Of a DNA stretch of 64,000 nucleotides, positions 55,002 to 64,000 are shown piece after piece (position 1 is the first letter of the stretch; each line of letters begins with the position of its first letter). A program made the position numbers and the translations under genes. The notes under the pieces were generated by a model. It did no database searches, was not told where the DNA came from, and saw only the letters and a program-made list of their open reading frames with translations. The stretch is from Azorinus chamasolen (taxonomy: Eukaryota > Mollusca > Bivalvia > Cardiida > Solecurtidae). Where the stretch lies: NCBI GenBank assembly GCA_963576725.1, contig OY755252.1:40366599-40430598 (forward strand). Direction: 5' to 3'.

Positions 55002-56646
55002 CCCTTACCTCACAGAGATCTGTTAGCATGGTGAGCACCCTTACCTCACAGAGATATCTGTTAGCATGGTGAGCACCCTTACCTCACAGAGATATCTGTT
55101 AGCATGGTGAGCACCCTTACCTCACAGAGATATCTGTTAGCATGGTGAGCACCCTTACCTCATAGATATCTGTTAGCATGGTGAGCACCCTTACCTCACA
55201 GAGATATCTGTTAGCACCCTTACCTCACAGAGATATCTGTTAGCATGGTGAGCACCCTTACCTCACAGAGATATGTGTTAGCATGGCGAGCACCCTTACC
55301 TCACAGAGATATCTGTTAGCATGGTGAGCACCCTTACCTCACAGAGATATCTGTTAGCATGGTGAGCACCCTTACCTCACAGATACACAGAGATATCTGT
55401 TAGCATGGTGAGCACCCTTACCTCACAGATATATGTTAGCATGGTGAGCACCCTTACCTCAGAGATATCTGTTAGCATGGTGAGCACCCTTACCTCACAG
55501 AGATATCTGTTAGCATGGTGAGCACCCTTACCTCACAGAGATATCTGTTAGCATGGTGAGCACCCTTACCTCACAGAGATATCTGTTAGCATGGTGAGCA
55601 CCCTTACCTCACAGAGATATCTGTTAGCATGGTGAGCACCCTTACCTCACAGAGATATCTGTTAGCATGGTGAGCACCCTTACCTCACAGATATCTGTTA
55701 GCATGGTGAGCACCCTTACCTCACAGATACACAGAGATATCTGTTAGCATGGTGAGCACCCTTACCTCACAGATATCTGTTAGCATGGTGAGCACCCTTA
55801 CCTCAGAGATATCTGTTAGCATGGTGAGCACCCTTACCTCACAGAGATATCTGTTAGCATGGTGAGCACCCTTACCTCACAGAGATATCTGTTAGCATGG
55901 TGAGCACCCTTACCTCACAGAGATATCTGTTAGCATGGTGAGCACCCTTACCTCACAGAGATATCTGTTAGCATGGTGAGCACCCTTACCTCACAGAGAT
56001 ATCTGTTAGCATGGTGAGCACCCTTACCTCACAGATATCTGTTAGCATGGTGAGCACCCTTACCTCACAGAGATATCCGTTAGCACCCTTACCTCACAGA
56101 GATATCTGTTAGCATGGTGAGCACCCTTACCTCACAGATATCTGTTAGCATGGTGAGCACCCTTACCTCACAGATATCTGTTAGCATGGTGAGCACCCTT
56201 ACCTCACAGATATCTGTTAGCATGGTGAGCACCCTTACCTCACAGAGATATCCGTTAGCACCCTTACCTCACAGAGATATCTGTTAGCATGGTGAGCACC
56301 CTTACCTCACAGATATCTGTTAGCATGGTGAGCACCCTTACCTCACAGAGATATCTGTTAGCATGGTGAGCACCCTTACCTCACAGATATCTGTTAGCAT
56401 GGTGAGCACCCTTACCTCACAGAGATATCCGTTAGCACCCTTACCTCACAGAGATATCTGTTAGCATGGTGAGCACCCTTACCTCACAGATATCTGTTAG
56501 CATGGTGAGCACCCTTACCTCACAGAGATATCCGTTAGCACCCTTACCTCACAGAGATATCTGTTAGCATGGTGAGCACCCTTACCTCACAGAGATATCC
56601 GTTAGCACCCTTACCTCACAGAGATATCTGTTAGCATGGTGAGCAA
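55002..56646. repeat. about 38-bp minisatellite, over 40 copies, with higher-order structure
   Basis: Unit CACCCTTACCTCACAGAGAT then ATCTGTTAGCATGGTGAG. Deleted forms lack AGAG or CATGGTGAG. The rare variant CAGATACACAGAGATAT occurs at 55381 and 55725, 344 bp apart with matching neighbours, so a block of units was duplicated. The minus strand of each unit holds CTAACAG and GAG|GTAAGG. Confidence 0.95.
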
Positions 56647-56689
56647 GTGTCTCATCAATAGAAAACCACATCTTGTTCAGATTTCAAAG

Positions 56690-56845
56690 TATGCTTTGAC
56701 AAAAACTGTAAAATCAGACCTATATTATTTCATAAGCAAAGAGAGCAGACCCTGATCAGATGGCTCCTATATGAGCCGTCTGATCTGGGTGTACTCTGTT
56801 TGCACAGGTGTGAAAAGGTGTTTATATGAAGGAAAGGTTTAACCT
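56690..56845 (+). mobile_element. family A right half
   Basis: ACAAAAACTGTAAAATCAGA, core AGCAGACCCTGATCAGATGG with GGCTCCTATATGAGCC, end GAAGGAAAGGTTTAA. Confidence 0.7.
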
Positions 56846-57109
56846 TTATCACACAGCTACCCTAGAAAATGTCATCTTGTGATTTCAAAGCATGCTTTCT
56901 TCAGATTCTTTTGACATAGAGAGTGTCTAGCAGATTGGAGCCTGAGGAGAATCCATGTTGCTCAGTGGGGGGGGGGGGACCACTTTTTATATAGAAATAA
57001 TCCTAATAGCCCATTTTAAATTAAAGTTTTAATCATAAAAAAATATGCAATTGTTCAAATATCTATCACTTCATGAATATTCATTGACTGCATTTCTATA
57101 ATGATCTAT

Positions 57110-57320
57110 GTTGTAATCAAAGTTAAGTACATTTGTACTCTTGCCTACAGATGAAGCTTGTAGTGGTGAATAAGTGTTCCAAGTTTCAAAGCTTTATTCC
57201 AAAGGTTAAAGGCAAAAAGTGGACTTTAACAAAAACCTTAACCAAGGTGTGACGCGGACGCCGATGCCGGGGCGAGTAGGATAGCTCCACTATTCTTCGA
57301 ATAGTCAAGCTAAAATTAAG
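57110..57320. repeat. single unit of a mollusc-type dispersed repeat with terminal hairpin
   Basis: CAAAGTTAAGTACATTTGTA ... GGTGTGACGCGGACGCCGAT, then hairpin ACTATTC / GAATAGT (57289-57305) followed by CAAGCTAAAA. End layout resembles the arrays at 60.5 and 61.2 kb. Followed by a family A end (57320-57380). Confidence 0.6.
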
Positions 57321-57577
57321 TTAATTAATCTTCATGATGTCATTATTTCTTGTATAAATATTCATGGAGTAAAGGGATAATGTAACCCAACCTAATTCTG
57401 ACAGAGACATCAGTAGTTACCAGCTTACACAGCCTTAGATACAGCAGTGTGCAACGGCACAGTCTTAGTTCGGCTTGTAAACAGCTCTCTCGGTGATTGT
57501 TGACATTCCAAGTACATGTATATCAAAGAATCCATATTGTACCAAGCATACCCTCAGTGAATAGCAAAATAATAGTA

Positions 57578-57782
57578 CAGTAGAACCCCTCTAATGCGAC
57601 CACTTAATGAATAAACATGGGTGTCTTTATGAGCAGGTGGTTGCTTAATGCAGTACAAAAGTAATGCAGAAAGCTCCTCTAGGAGCTTTCTGCATTACTT
57701 TTGTCCTGCATTAAGCTACCACCTGCATCTAGCATCTAGAATTATACCTCTTTCAGTTGGTCGCATTAGCGGGGTTTTACTG
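57578..57782. mobile_element. family C-like hairpin MITE, third subfamily
   Basis: CAGTAGAACCCCTCTAATGC to GCATTAGCGGGGTTTTACTG with TA sides. Inner hairpin TAATGCAGAAAGCTCC / GGAGCTTTCTGCATTA. Confidence 0.9.
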
Positions 57783-57834
57783 TACTGATACTAATGGCAG
57801 GATTCTTGGGCTTTACAGAAAGTAAAGCCATTTT

Positions 57835-58210
57835 AGAAAGTGAAGAAACAGATTTATCAAATTCAATTAGCAAACAGTGCAGAATGTGATGAGATGGCTC
57901 CTATAGGAGCCGTCTGATCTGGGTCAACTCTGTTTGCAAATGCATGAAAAGATGTTTATTTACAAGGAAATGGTTAACCCATTACCTGTTCAATATTCAT
58001 GTAAGAAATGCTGACATCATGAATATCTATTCGCCAAGCTTTTATCATGTAAAATGTTCATTTGATATTTTTGCTTTGACATAAACAAGAATCAGATCTG
58101 TATCGTGTCTGTATTGTGTCATAAGCAAATGGAGCAGACCGTCATCATACAGCTCCTATAGTGCATGCAAACCTTTGTCTGTTACTGAGAAAATCAGTAG
58201 TTTAAAGGAT
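57835..58210 (+). mobile_element. A' right half followed by a family A copy
   Basis: GAAGAAACAGATTTATCAAA, core GTGCAGAATGTGATGAGATG, ending at TTAA 57973-57976. The same TTAA then starts CCCATTACCTGTTCAATATT, whose core GAGCAGACCGTCATCATACA has lost its right arm. Confidence 0.75.
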
Positions 58211-58680
58211 AAGAACTTACAAATATGCATGATAGAGTTATGCCCCTTTAGTACCCTTACCAGATTGTAGTGTCTGTGACGGTGAATAATTATGTGTGAA
58301 GTTTGATAGGGGTAGCTGTATTAATTTTAATAATAAAATTATGACAACATGTCAAAGTTTTTGCACAAAAGTTGAAACCCATGACAACAACTTTGACAAT
58401 GACAACAAGGCTTTTGGCAATATTTGAGACTTTTTATCCTAAAAAACCCCACAAGTTGAAAAGTATCATCTGCTGTAACAATTATAGCAGAATTTCGTTT
58501 CCTTTCACATCATTACCACATATTCATGTAAGAAATAATGACATCATGAATACTTATTAGCTGAATTTTTATAATGGTACATGGTGATATTATAGCAATT
58601 AATCTAATATTTATGATGTCATTATTTTTTACATGAATATTCATGGTTTGGTTTTGGTTTTTATCAGGTTTTACATCGCT

Positions 58681-58930
58681 TTAACCCTTTCCCTTATATA
58701 AACGTGTTTTCACGCATTTGCAAACAGAGTAGACCCAGATCAGACGGCTCCTAGAGGAGCCGTCTGATCAGGGTCTGCTCTGTTTGCTAATGGAATTTGA
58801 TAGAGCTGTTTCTTTACTTTCTAAAATTGCTACAATGTTCAACCTTCAACATTTCAAAATAACTATTTTGTCTATGAACATTGAGTATGTATTAGAATTT
58901 GGACATAATGTGGAACAGGGAAAGGGTTAA
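58681..58930 (-). mobile_element. family A' MITE, near-perfect copy, inverted
   Basis: TTAACCCTTTCCCTTATATA to AACAGGGAAAGGGTTAA. Core AGTAGACCCAGATCAGACGG with CGGCTCCTAGAGGAGCCG. Almost the exact inverse of the copy at 35935. Confidence 0.9.
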
Positions 58931-59145
58931 TAGTATTTCAGTCGTATCAAAACGTCCAACTAGATGGAGGAAGACTCCATAGGTTCCTCCGTTCAAGGAA
59001 GCAATTGCATTGTTTCGTGCACAGAATGCAATTCGGGTAGAACCACTGACCTACGACAAGCCAGCTGAAAGGCTTCCTCACATGAACAAGAGAATCGGTA
59101 GAACCAATGGATGCTCCCCAATAGAAGACAAATTCAAAGTATGAA
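58931..59145. other. unclassified sequence, no gene
   Basis: Contains AATTCGGGTAGAACCACTGA and GCCAGCTGAAAGGCTTCCTC. It looks like the lead-in of the tandem element that follows. No coding sequence. Confidence 0.4.
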
Positions 59146-59149
59146 CAAG

Positions 59150-60555
59150 AGATGTTTGTAAAACATGTATACCCCCCGACCCCCTGACCTTTGATCTAGT
59201 GACCTCAACTATAGAGGTCATCTAGCGGTCGTGACTAATCACCACAGCAACTTTGAATATCCTAAGCCAAATCACTGATCATTTATTGATCTGAAAACAT
59301 TTCACATATTCAGGTCATGGTGACCTTGACCTTTGACCTAGTGACCTCAACAACTTTTAAGGGTCATCAAGTGGTCACAACCAACTACCACAGCAAGTTT
59401 GAAGATCCCGAACCAAACCATTGAGCAGTTATTAATTGGAAACCATTTCATCAGTTAAGGTCATGATGACCTTGATCTTTAACCTAGTGACCTCAAAATC
59501 AATAGGGGTCATCTAGTTGTCATGACCAACCACCTCAGCAAGTTTGAAGATCCTAAGCCAAACCCTTGAGCAGTTATTAATCGCAAACCATTTCACCAGT
59601 TAAGGTCATGGTGACCTTGACCTTTGACCTAGTGACCTCAACAACTTTAGGGGTCATCAAGGGGTCACAACCAACCACCACAGCAAGTCTGAAGATCCTA
59701 AGCCAAACCCTTGAGCAGTTATTGATCAGAAACCATTTTACAAGTTAAGGTCATGGTGACCTTGACCTTTAACCTAGTGACCTCAAATACAATAGGGGCC
59801 ATCCAGTTGTCATGACCAACTACAGCAGCAAGTTTGAAGATTCTAAGCCAACCCCTTGAGCAGTTATTGATTGGAAACCATTTGACCATTTAAGAGCATG
59901 GTGACCTTGACCTTTGACATAGTGACCTAAAAAGCAATAGGGGTCATCTAGTGGTCATTACCAACCACCACAGCAAATTTGAAGATCCTAGGCCAAACCC
60001 TTGAGCAGTTATTGATCAGAAACCATTTTACCAGTTAAGGTCATGGTGACCTTGACCTTTGACCTAGTGACCTCAAAATCAATAGGGGTCATCCAGTGGT
60101 CATGACCAACTACCACAGCAAGTTTGAAGATTCTAAGCTGAACCCTTGAGCAGTTATTGATCGGAAACCATTTAACCATTTAAGGTCATGGTGACCTTGA
60201 CCTTTGACCTAGTGACCTCAAAATCAATAGGGGTCATCTACTTGTCATGACCAACCACCACAGCAAGTTTGAAGATCCCATGCCAAACCCTTGAGCAGTT
60301 ATTGATCGGAAACTATTTCACCATTTTAGGTCATGGTGACCTTGACCTTTGACCTAGTGACCTAAAAAACAATAGGGGTCATCTACTTGTCATGACCAAC
60401 CACCACAGCAAGTTTGAAGATTCTAGGCCAAGTCGTTTATTAGTTATCGTTCGGAAACCATCGATCTACCGACCGACAGACAGACCGACCGACCGACCTA
60501 CCGACCGACATGTGCAAAGCAATATACCCCCATTTTTTCAAAAGGGGGGTATAAA
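59150..60555. repeat. about 145-bp tandem array, 9 units, rich in AGGTCA motifs
   Basis: Each unit holds AAGGTCATGGTGACCTTGAC then CTTTGACCTAGTGACCT, GTCATGACCAACCACCACAG and CCCTTGAGCAGTTATTGATC. The array ends with (CCGA)n, TGTGCAAAGCAATATACCCC and a hairpin TATACCCCC / GGGGGGTATA (60524-60552) before AAAAATAAC. Confidence 0.9.
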
Positions 60556-61210
60556 AATAACAAAGGGCAATAACTCCTAAATTATGCAAAAGAGAGTGAT
60601 GATTCTTGTGCACTTCTCTTCATCAAGATCAATTTACCTATGAAGTTTCATATTGATACCTATTATAGTTTTTGTGTTATGCTCCGGACAAATTCTAAGT
60701 ATGAAAAATAACAAAAGGCAATAACTCCTAAATTATGCAAAAGAGAGTGATGATTCTTGTGCACTGCACTTCTCCTCTCATCGAGATCTATCTACCTATG
60801 AAGTTTCATGTTGATACCTATTATTGTTTATGTGTTATGCTCCGGACAAATTCTAAGTATGAAAAATAACAAAAGGCAATAACTCCTAAATTATGCAAAA
60901 GAGAGTGATGGTTCTTGTGCACTGCACTTGTGTCATCGAGATCTATCTACCTATTAAGTTTCATGTTGATACCTATTATAGTTTTTGTGTTACGCTCCGG
61001 ACAAAATTTAAGTATGAAAAATAACAAAGGGCAATAACTCCTAAATTATGCAAAAGAGAGTGATGGTTCTTGTGCACTGCACTTCTCCTCATCGAGATCA
61101 ATCTACCTATGAAGTTTCATGTTGATATCTATTACAGTTTTTGTGTTATGCTCCGGATAAAGCAGTGACTATATGCACCCCCAACACCGTTGTTGGGGAG
61201 CATAAAAATA
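60556..61210. repeat. about 150-bp tandem array, 4 units
   Basis: Units carry CAATAACTCCTAAATTATGC, GAGAGTGATG.TTCTTGTGCA, ATGAAGTTTCATGTTGATAC and TATGCTCCGGACAAATTCTA. The array ends in hairpin ATGCACCCCCAACA / TGTTGGGGAGCAT (61173-61203) followed by AAAAATAC. Confidence 0.9.
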
Positions 61211-61211
61211 C

Positions 61212-61295
61212 AAATGCGCAGACCAGGATTCAAACCACAGCAGTGAGGGGCTATTGTCAGTCGAAGATAACCACTCGGCCACGGAGGGCCCTGCA
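61212..61295 (-). repeat. tRNA-derived SINE head (Ser/Leu type)
   Basis: Minus strand GGCCCTCCGTGGCCGAGTGG (A box TGGCCGAGTGG) and GGTTTGAATCCTGGTCTGCG (B box), spaced about 35 nt as in a class II tRNA body. The 3' stem does not close well; a SINE or tRNA pseudogene rather than a working tRNA. Confidence 0.7.
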
Positions 61296-61319
61296 TATTC
61301 ATGGAGTAAAGAGTTAAAT

Positions 61320-61800
61320 AATATGGGAACTAAATGGGTTATTGGTCGAAACAAATGTCCAAACTTGCAGAAGATATGTATCTGTCTATCCTACTCTCTA
61401 CAAACTTACAGACATGTTTCTCAGCAAAACAATGGGACCTATCTTTAATTGCTGAGAGAATCACTGAAAACACCTATAAATCACAAGACAAGAATTAAAG
61501 TGTGCAACAAAACAAAACATTTTCCAATAATTTCACCACCTCATAAATTTTACAGCTTCTGGCAAACAAAGAAATCTGTGCTATCTCCAGAAATCCATTG
61601 AGCACAAATCTACTGTCACTACAACCTATGGGGCAGAACACCTTTGCAAACAGTTTGGACCCAGATGAAACACACAATAACTCTGCGTCTCATCATCAGG
61701 ACCCAAAATGTTTAACATTCTGATCATGACTTTGGAAAGAAATGGAAGAAAACATTTAAGTAGAGGACAATTTGCAAATGATTACAGATATTAATTAGAA
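61320..61800. other. no gene seen
   Basis: AT-rich. A weak element core (CAGTTTGGACCCAGATGAAA ... GTCTCATCATCAGGACCCAA) lies at about 61650-61710. No PTP4A exon recognised. Confidence 0.4.
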
Positions 61801-61814
61801 CTATCACTAAAGGT

Positions 61815-62520
61815 GATAAATACCCCCACAGCAGCCTCGATTGCATATCCAAGTTTGTGACACCAACTACCCATGTAACAGGACCAAATGACAAAAATAC
61901 TAAAAGTTAAGTGGAGATAGTTCTGTAATGCCTGCCACTAAACACTGGAAAATTGTGTGCACATGTACTATCCGTGGTTATTATGTATGCCAAGTATCAA
62001 TTCAACAACTTTCAAATTGAAGGAGAAGTTTGCAACACCAACTCCCCATGTTTCGTGGCAAAAACACGAAACATACTTACAGTTCAGGGGGAGATAATTC
62101 TGCAATGGCCAGCAGTAAACACATGAAAATTGCCTCTTGCACATCTACCATTTGTGGTTATTATGTATACCAAATATGAGTTCAATAACTTTAAAACTGA
62201 AGGAGGAGGTTGCGACACCAACTCCCCATGTTTCATGACAAAATGACAAAAATACTCAAAGTTAAAGTGAAAAAAATTCTGCTATGCCCCGTGCTAAACA
62301 TGTGAAAATTGCGTCTTGCACATCTACCATTCATGGTTATGATGTATACCAAATATAAACTGAATAACTTTCAGATTGAAAGGAGTTCGTCCCAAGTTTC
62401 ATGACAAAATGACAAAAAATACAAAGTTCAAGGGGAGATAATTCTGCAATATCAAATATAAACTGAATAACTTTCAGATTGAAGAGGAGTTCGGGATACC
62501 AACTACTCATGTTCAAATGC
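61815..62520. repeat. about 180-bp diverged tandem array, 3-4 units
   Basis: Units share ACACCAACTCCCCATGTTTC, GACAAAATGACAAAAATACT, GGGGAGATAATTCTGCAATG and ATCTACCATT.GTGGTTATTATG. The last unit has an internal copy of ATATAAACTGAATAACTTTC. Ends GGACGGACCACCTGACTGCC. Confidence 0.85.
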
Positions 62521-62577
62521 GGACGGACCACCTGACTGCCGGACAAAGGTCTGTTGGATCACCAGTTGCTATTGATT

Positions 62578-62690
62578 TTGCAGACATGCAGTGGGTTGAT
62601 CAGACAGATCCTAAAGGAGCCGTCTGATCTGGGTCTTCTGTTTCTATAGGCCTTCAAAAGCATATCTTTGGAGTAAAGGCTTAATAGGGG
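62578..62690 (+). mobile_element. family A right half
   Basis: TGGGTTGATCAGACAGATCC, TAAAGGAGCCGTCTGATCTG, end GGAGTAAAGGCTTAA. Confidence 0.65.
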
Positions 62691-63440
62691 TGCTAAATTA
62701 TATTTAAAACAAAATTATTGACCGGACAGAAGTCAAACAAACAGACTCACAAACGTACATAAACTCAAACGCAATGATGGCTACCATCTCAAGTGCATAT
62801 AAGGACACAAGCACATACAACATCTATTGTGGCAAGTTTGCCAAGCTGAATGCAAACTGGGTTGACAAAACTGTTCAAGTCTATTAAAGACTGCAGCAAA
62901 ATAAATCTGTCTGCTTGCAACAAAATCTACACAATTATTGATGAAAATACACAAGTGCTGCCTTATATTCTCCTTTGAATTCAAATCAATCTATTTACTC
63001 TCAATTTTTAAACACCCAATCTCCCCCACAACTACTGGTTTCAAAAGTAGAGTAATTTGATTTGATGTTATTTTAGACTGACAGACCAGTAAATAGTGCA
63101 GACCCAGATCAAATTGTTCCTTTACGAGCATTTTGATCAGGGTCTGCACTATTTGCCTAAGTTTGCCTGTCTGAATGTTTAGATTAATTAAAGTAGCTAT
63201 TAATTACTTTTCCATCTGCCTTGTTCGGGACTAATCTTATGAAAACACAATTCTACTATTTGTGTAATAATTAATGAAACAAGGGCATGTTGTATTGCTA
63301 TGCAAGACATGAGTCCCCCACCGGACTGAAAAAAAAAACCCTCCGCTCTCCCCACCCCACCCACCCATGGTGTGGTTGACCATGGTATATACATGACCAC
63401 CTGAATGGTATTAGTACCTACTTTCATACATTAAATCAGT
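62691..63440. other. no gene seen; one element core
   Basis: An F/D-like core at 63090-63155 (AATAGTGCAGACCCAGATCA with TTCCTTTACGAGC and TGATCAGGGTCTGCACTATT). A C-rich stretch lies at 63330-63370. Otherwise AT-rich and unassigned. Confidence 0.45.
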
Positions 63441-64000
63441 AAATAAAAAGTTATTGTCCCGACAAGAAAATATGAAAAAGGGGAGTAACTCCAAAAATAT
63501 TGATGCTAGAGTTATTGCCCTTGTGCATGACACTACCCCTCATCATGCTTGTTCCATATGAGAAGTTTCAAATAAATTGAACCAGTACATAAAGAGTTAT
63601 TAACTGGACAAGAAAATATGAAAATGGGAATAACTCCAAAAATATAGATGCTAGAGTTATGGCCCTTGTGCATGACATTACCCCTCATCATGTTTGTTCC
63701 AAATGTGAAGTTTCAAATCAATTGAACCAGTAGATAAAGAGTTATTGTCCGGACAAAAAATATGTAAAAGGGGAATAACTCCAAAAATATTGATGCTAGA
63801 GTTATGGCCCTTGTGCATGACACTACTCCTGATCATGCTTCTTCAATGTGTGAAGTTATAATGAATTTGGCCTAACTTTGTAGGAGATATTGCCCGGACA
63901 CAAAGCGTGACAGACAGACTGACAAGAAAATATGAAAAAGGGGAATAACTCCAAAAATATGGATGCTAGAGTTATAACCCTTGTGTATGACACTACCCCT
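63440..64000. repeat. about 145-bp tandem array, 4 units, runs off the window
   Basis: Units carry AATATGAAAAAGGGGAATAA, CTCCAAAAATATTGATGCTA, TATGGCCCTTGTGCATGACA and CAATTGAACCAGTA.ATAAAG. Truncated by the window end. Confidence 0.9.

Noticed and set aside
61212..61295. Working tRNA-Ser/Leu gene
   Set aside because: A and B boxes are present but the acceptor stem does not pair and no terminator run is placed correctly, so it was kept as a SINE or pseudogene.

Overview
This is animal nuclear DNA. It holds two split genes with GT-AG introns, no bacterial gene layout, and very dense small transposable elements. The protein identities and the repeat landscape suggest a bivalve mollusc, most likely a marine clam; the landscape includes long tandem arrays rich in AGGTCA-type motifs, TTAA-flanked hairpin elements and Tigger-like elements. 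The organism call is inference. I could not search any database.

Gene 1 (plus strand, 1711-34757) is a complete PRPF6, the U5 / tri-snRNP bridging splicing factor. I traced 23 coding exons whose phases all agree. They give 933 residues and a stop, close to the roughly 940 residues of vertebrate PRPF6. Gene 2 (minus strand, 49684 down to 45576) is the 3' part of a PTP4A/PRL phosphatase: three exons and 105 residues, including the CX5R active site and a C-terminal CAAX box. Its N-terminal exon or exons were not found and probably lie beyond 64000. The two genes converge tail to tail, with about 10.8 kb between their stop codons.

Everything else is repeats. (a) At least 60 short hairpin elements occur, mostly 180-260 bp and bounded by TTAACCC...GGGTTAA. 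This matches the TTAA duplication and CCC-type ends of piggyBac-like MITEs. I call them families A, B, D and F by their ends. (b) Family C is hairpin MITEs with CAGTAAAACC ends and TA duplications (Tigger/pogo-like). Two larger non-autonomous Tigger-like elements lie at 8741-9577 and 17191-18277. (c) Other TIR elements with visible target duplications lie at 2805-4109, 19880-21204 and 30991-31252. (d) Two decayed LINE 3' ends and tRNA-derived SINEs are present. (e) Minisatellites lie at 7.9-8.7 kb, 38.4-38.7 kb and 55.0-56.6 kb, and longer-unit arrays at 24-25 kb and across 59.1-64 kb.

The most interesting signals are these. One palindromic centre, GCTCCTATAGGAGC, is shared by element families with unrelated termini. 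A triple nest (family A split at its TTAA by family F, itself split by a 1.2-kb insert) supports TTAA targeting. Several minisatellites appear to have grown out of MITE ends. MITE termini lie where PRPF6 branch points should be. One tandem array repeats perfect nuclear-receptor-type motifs.
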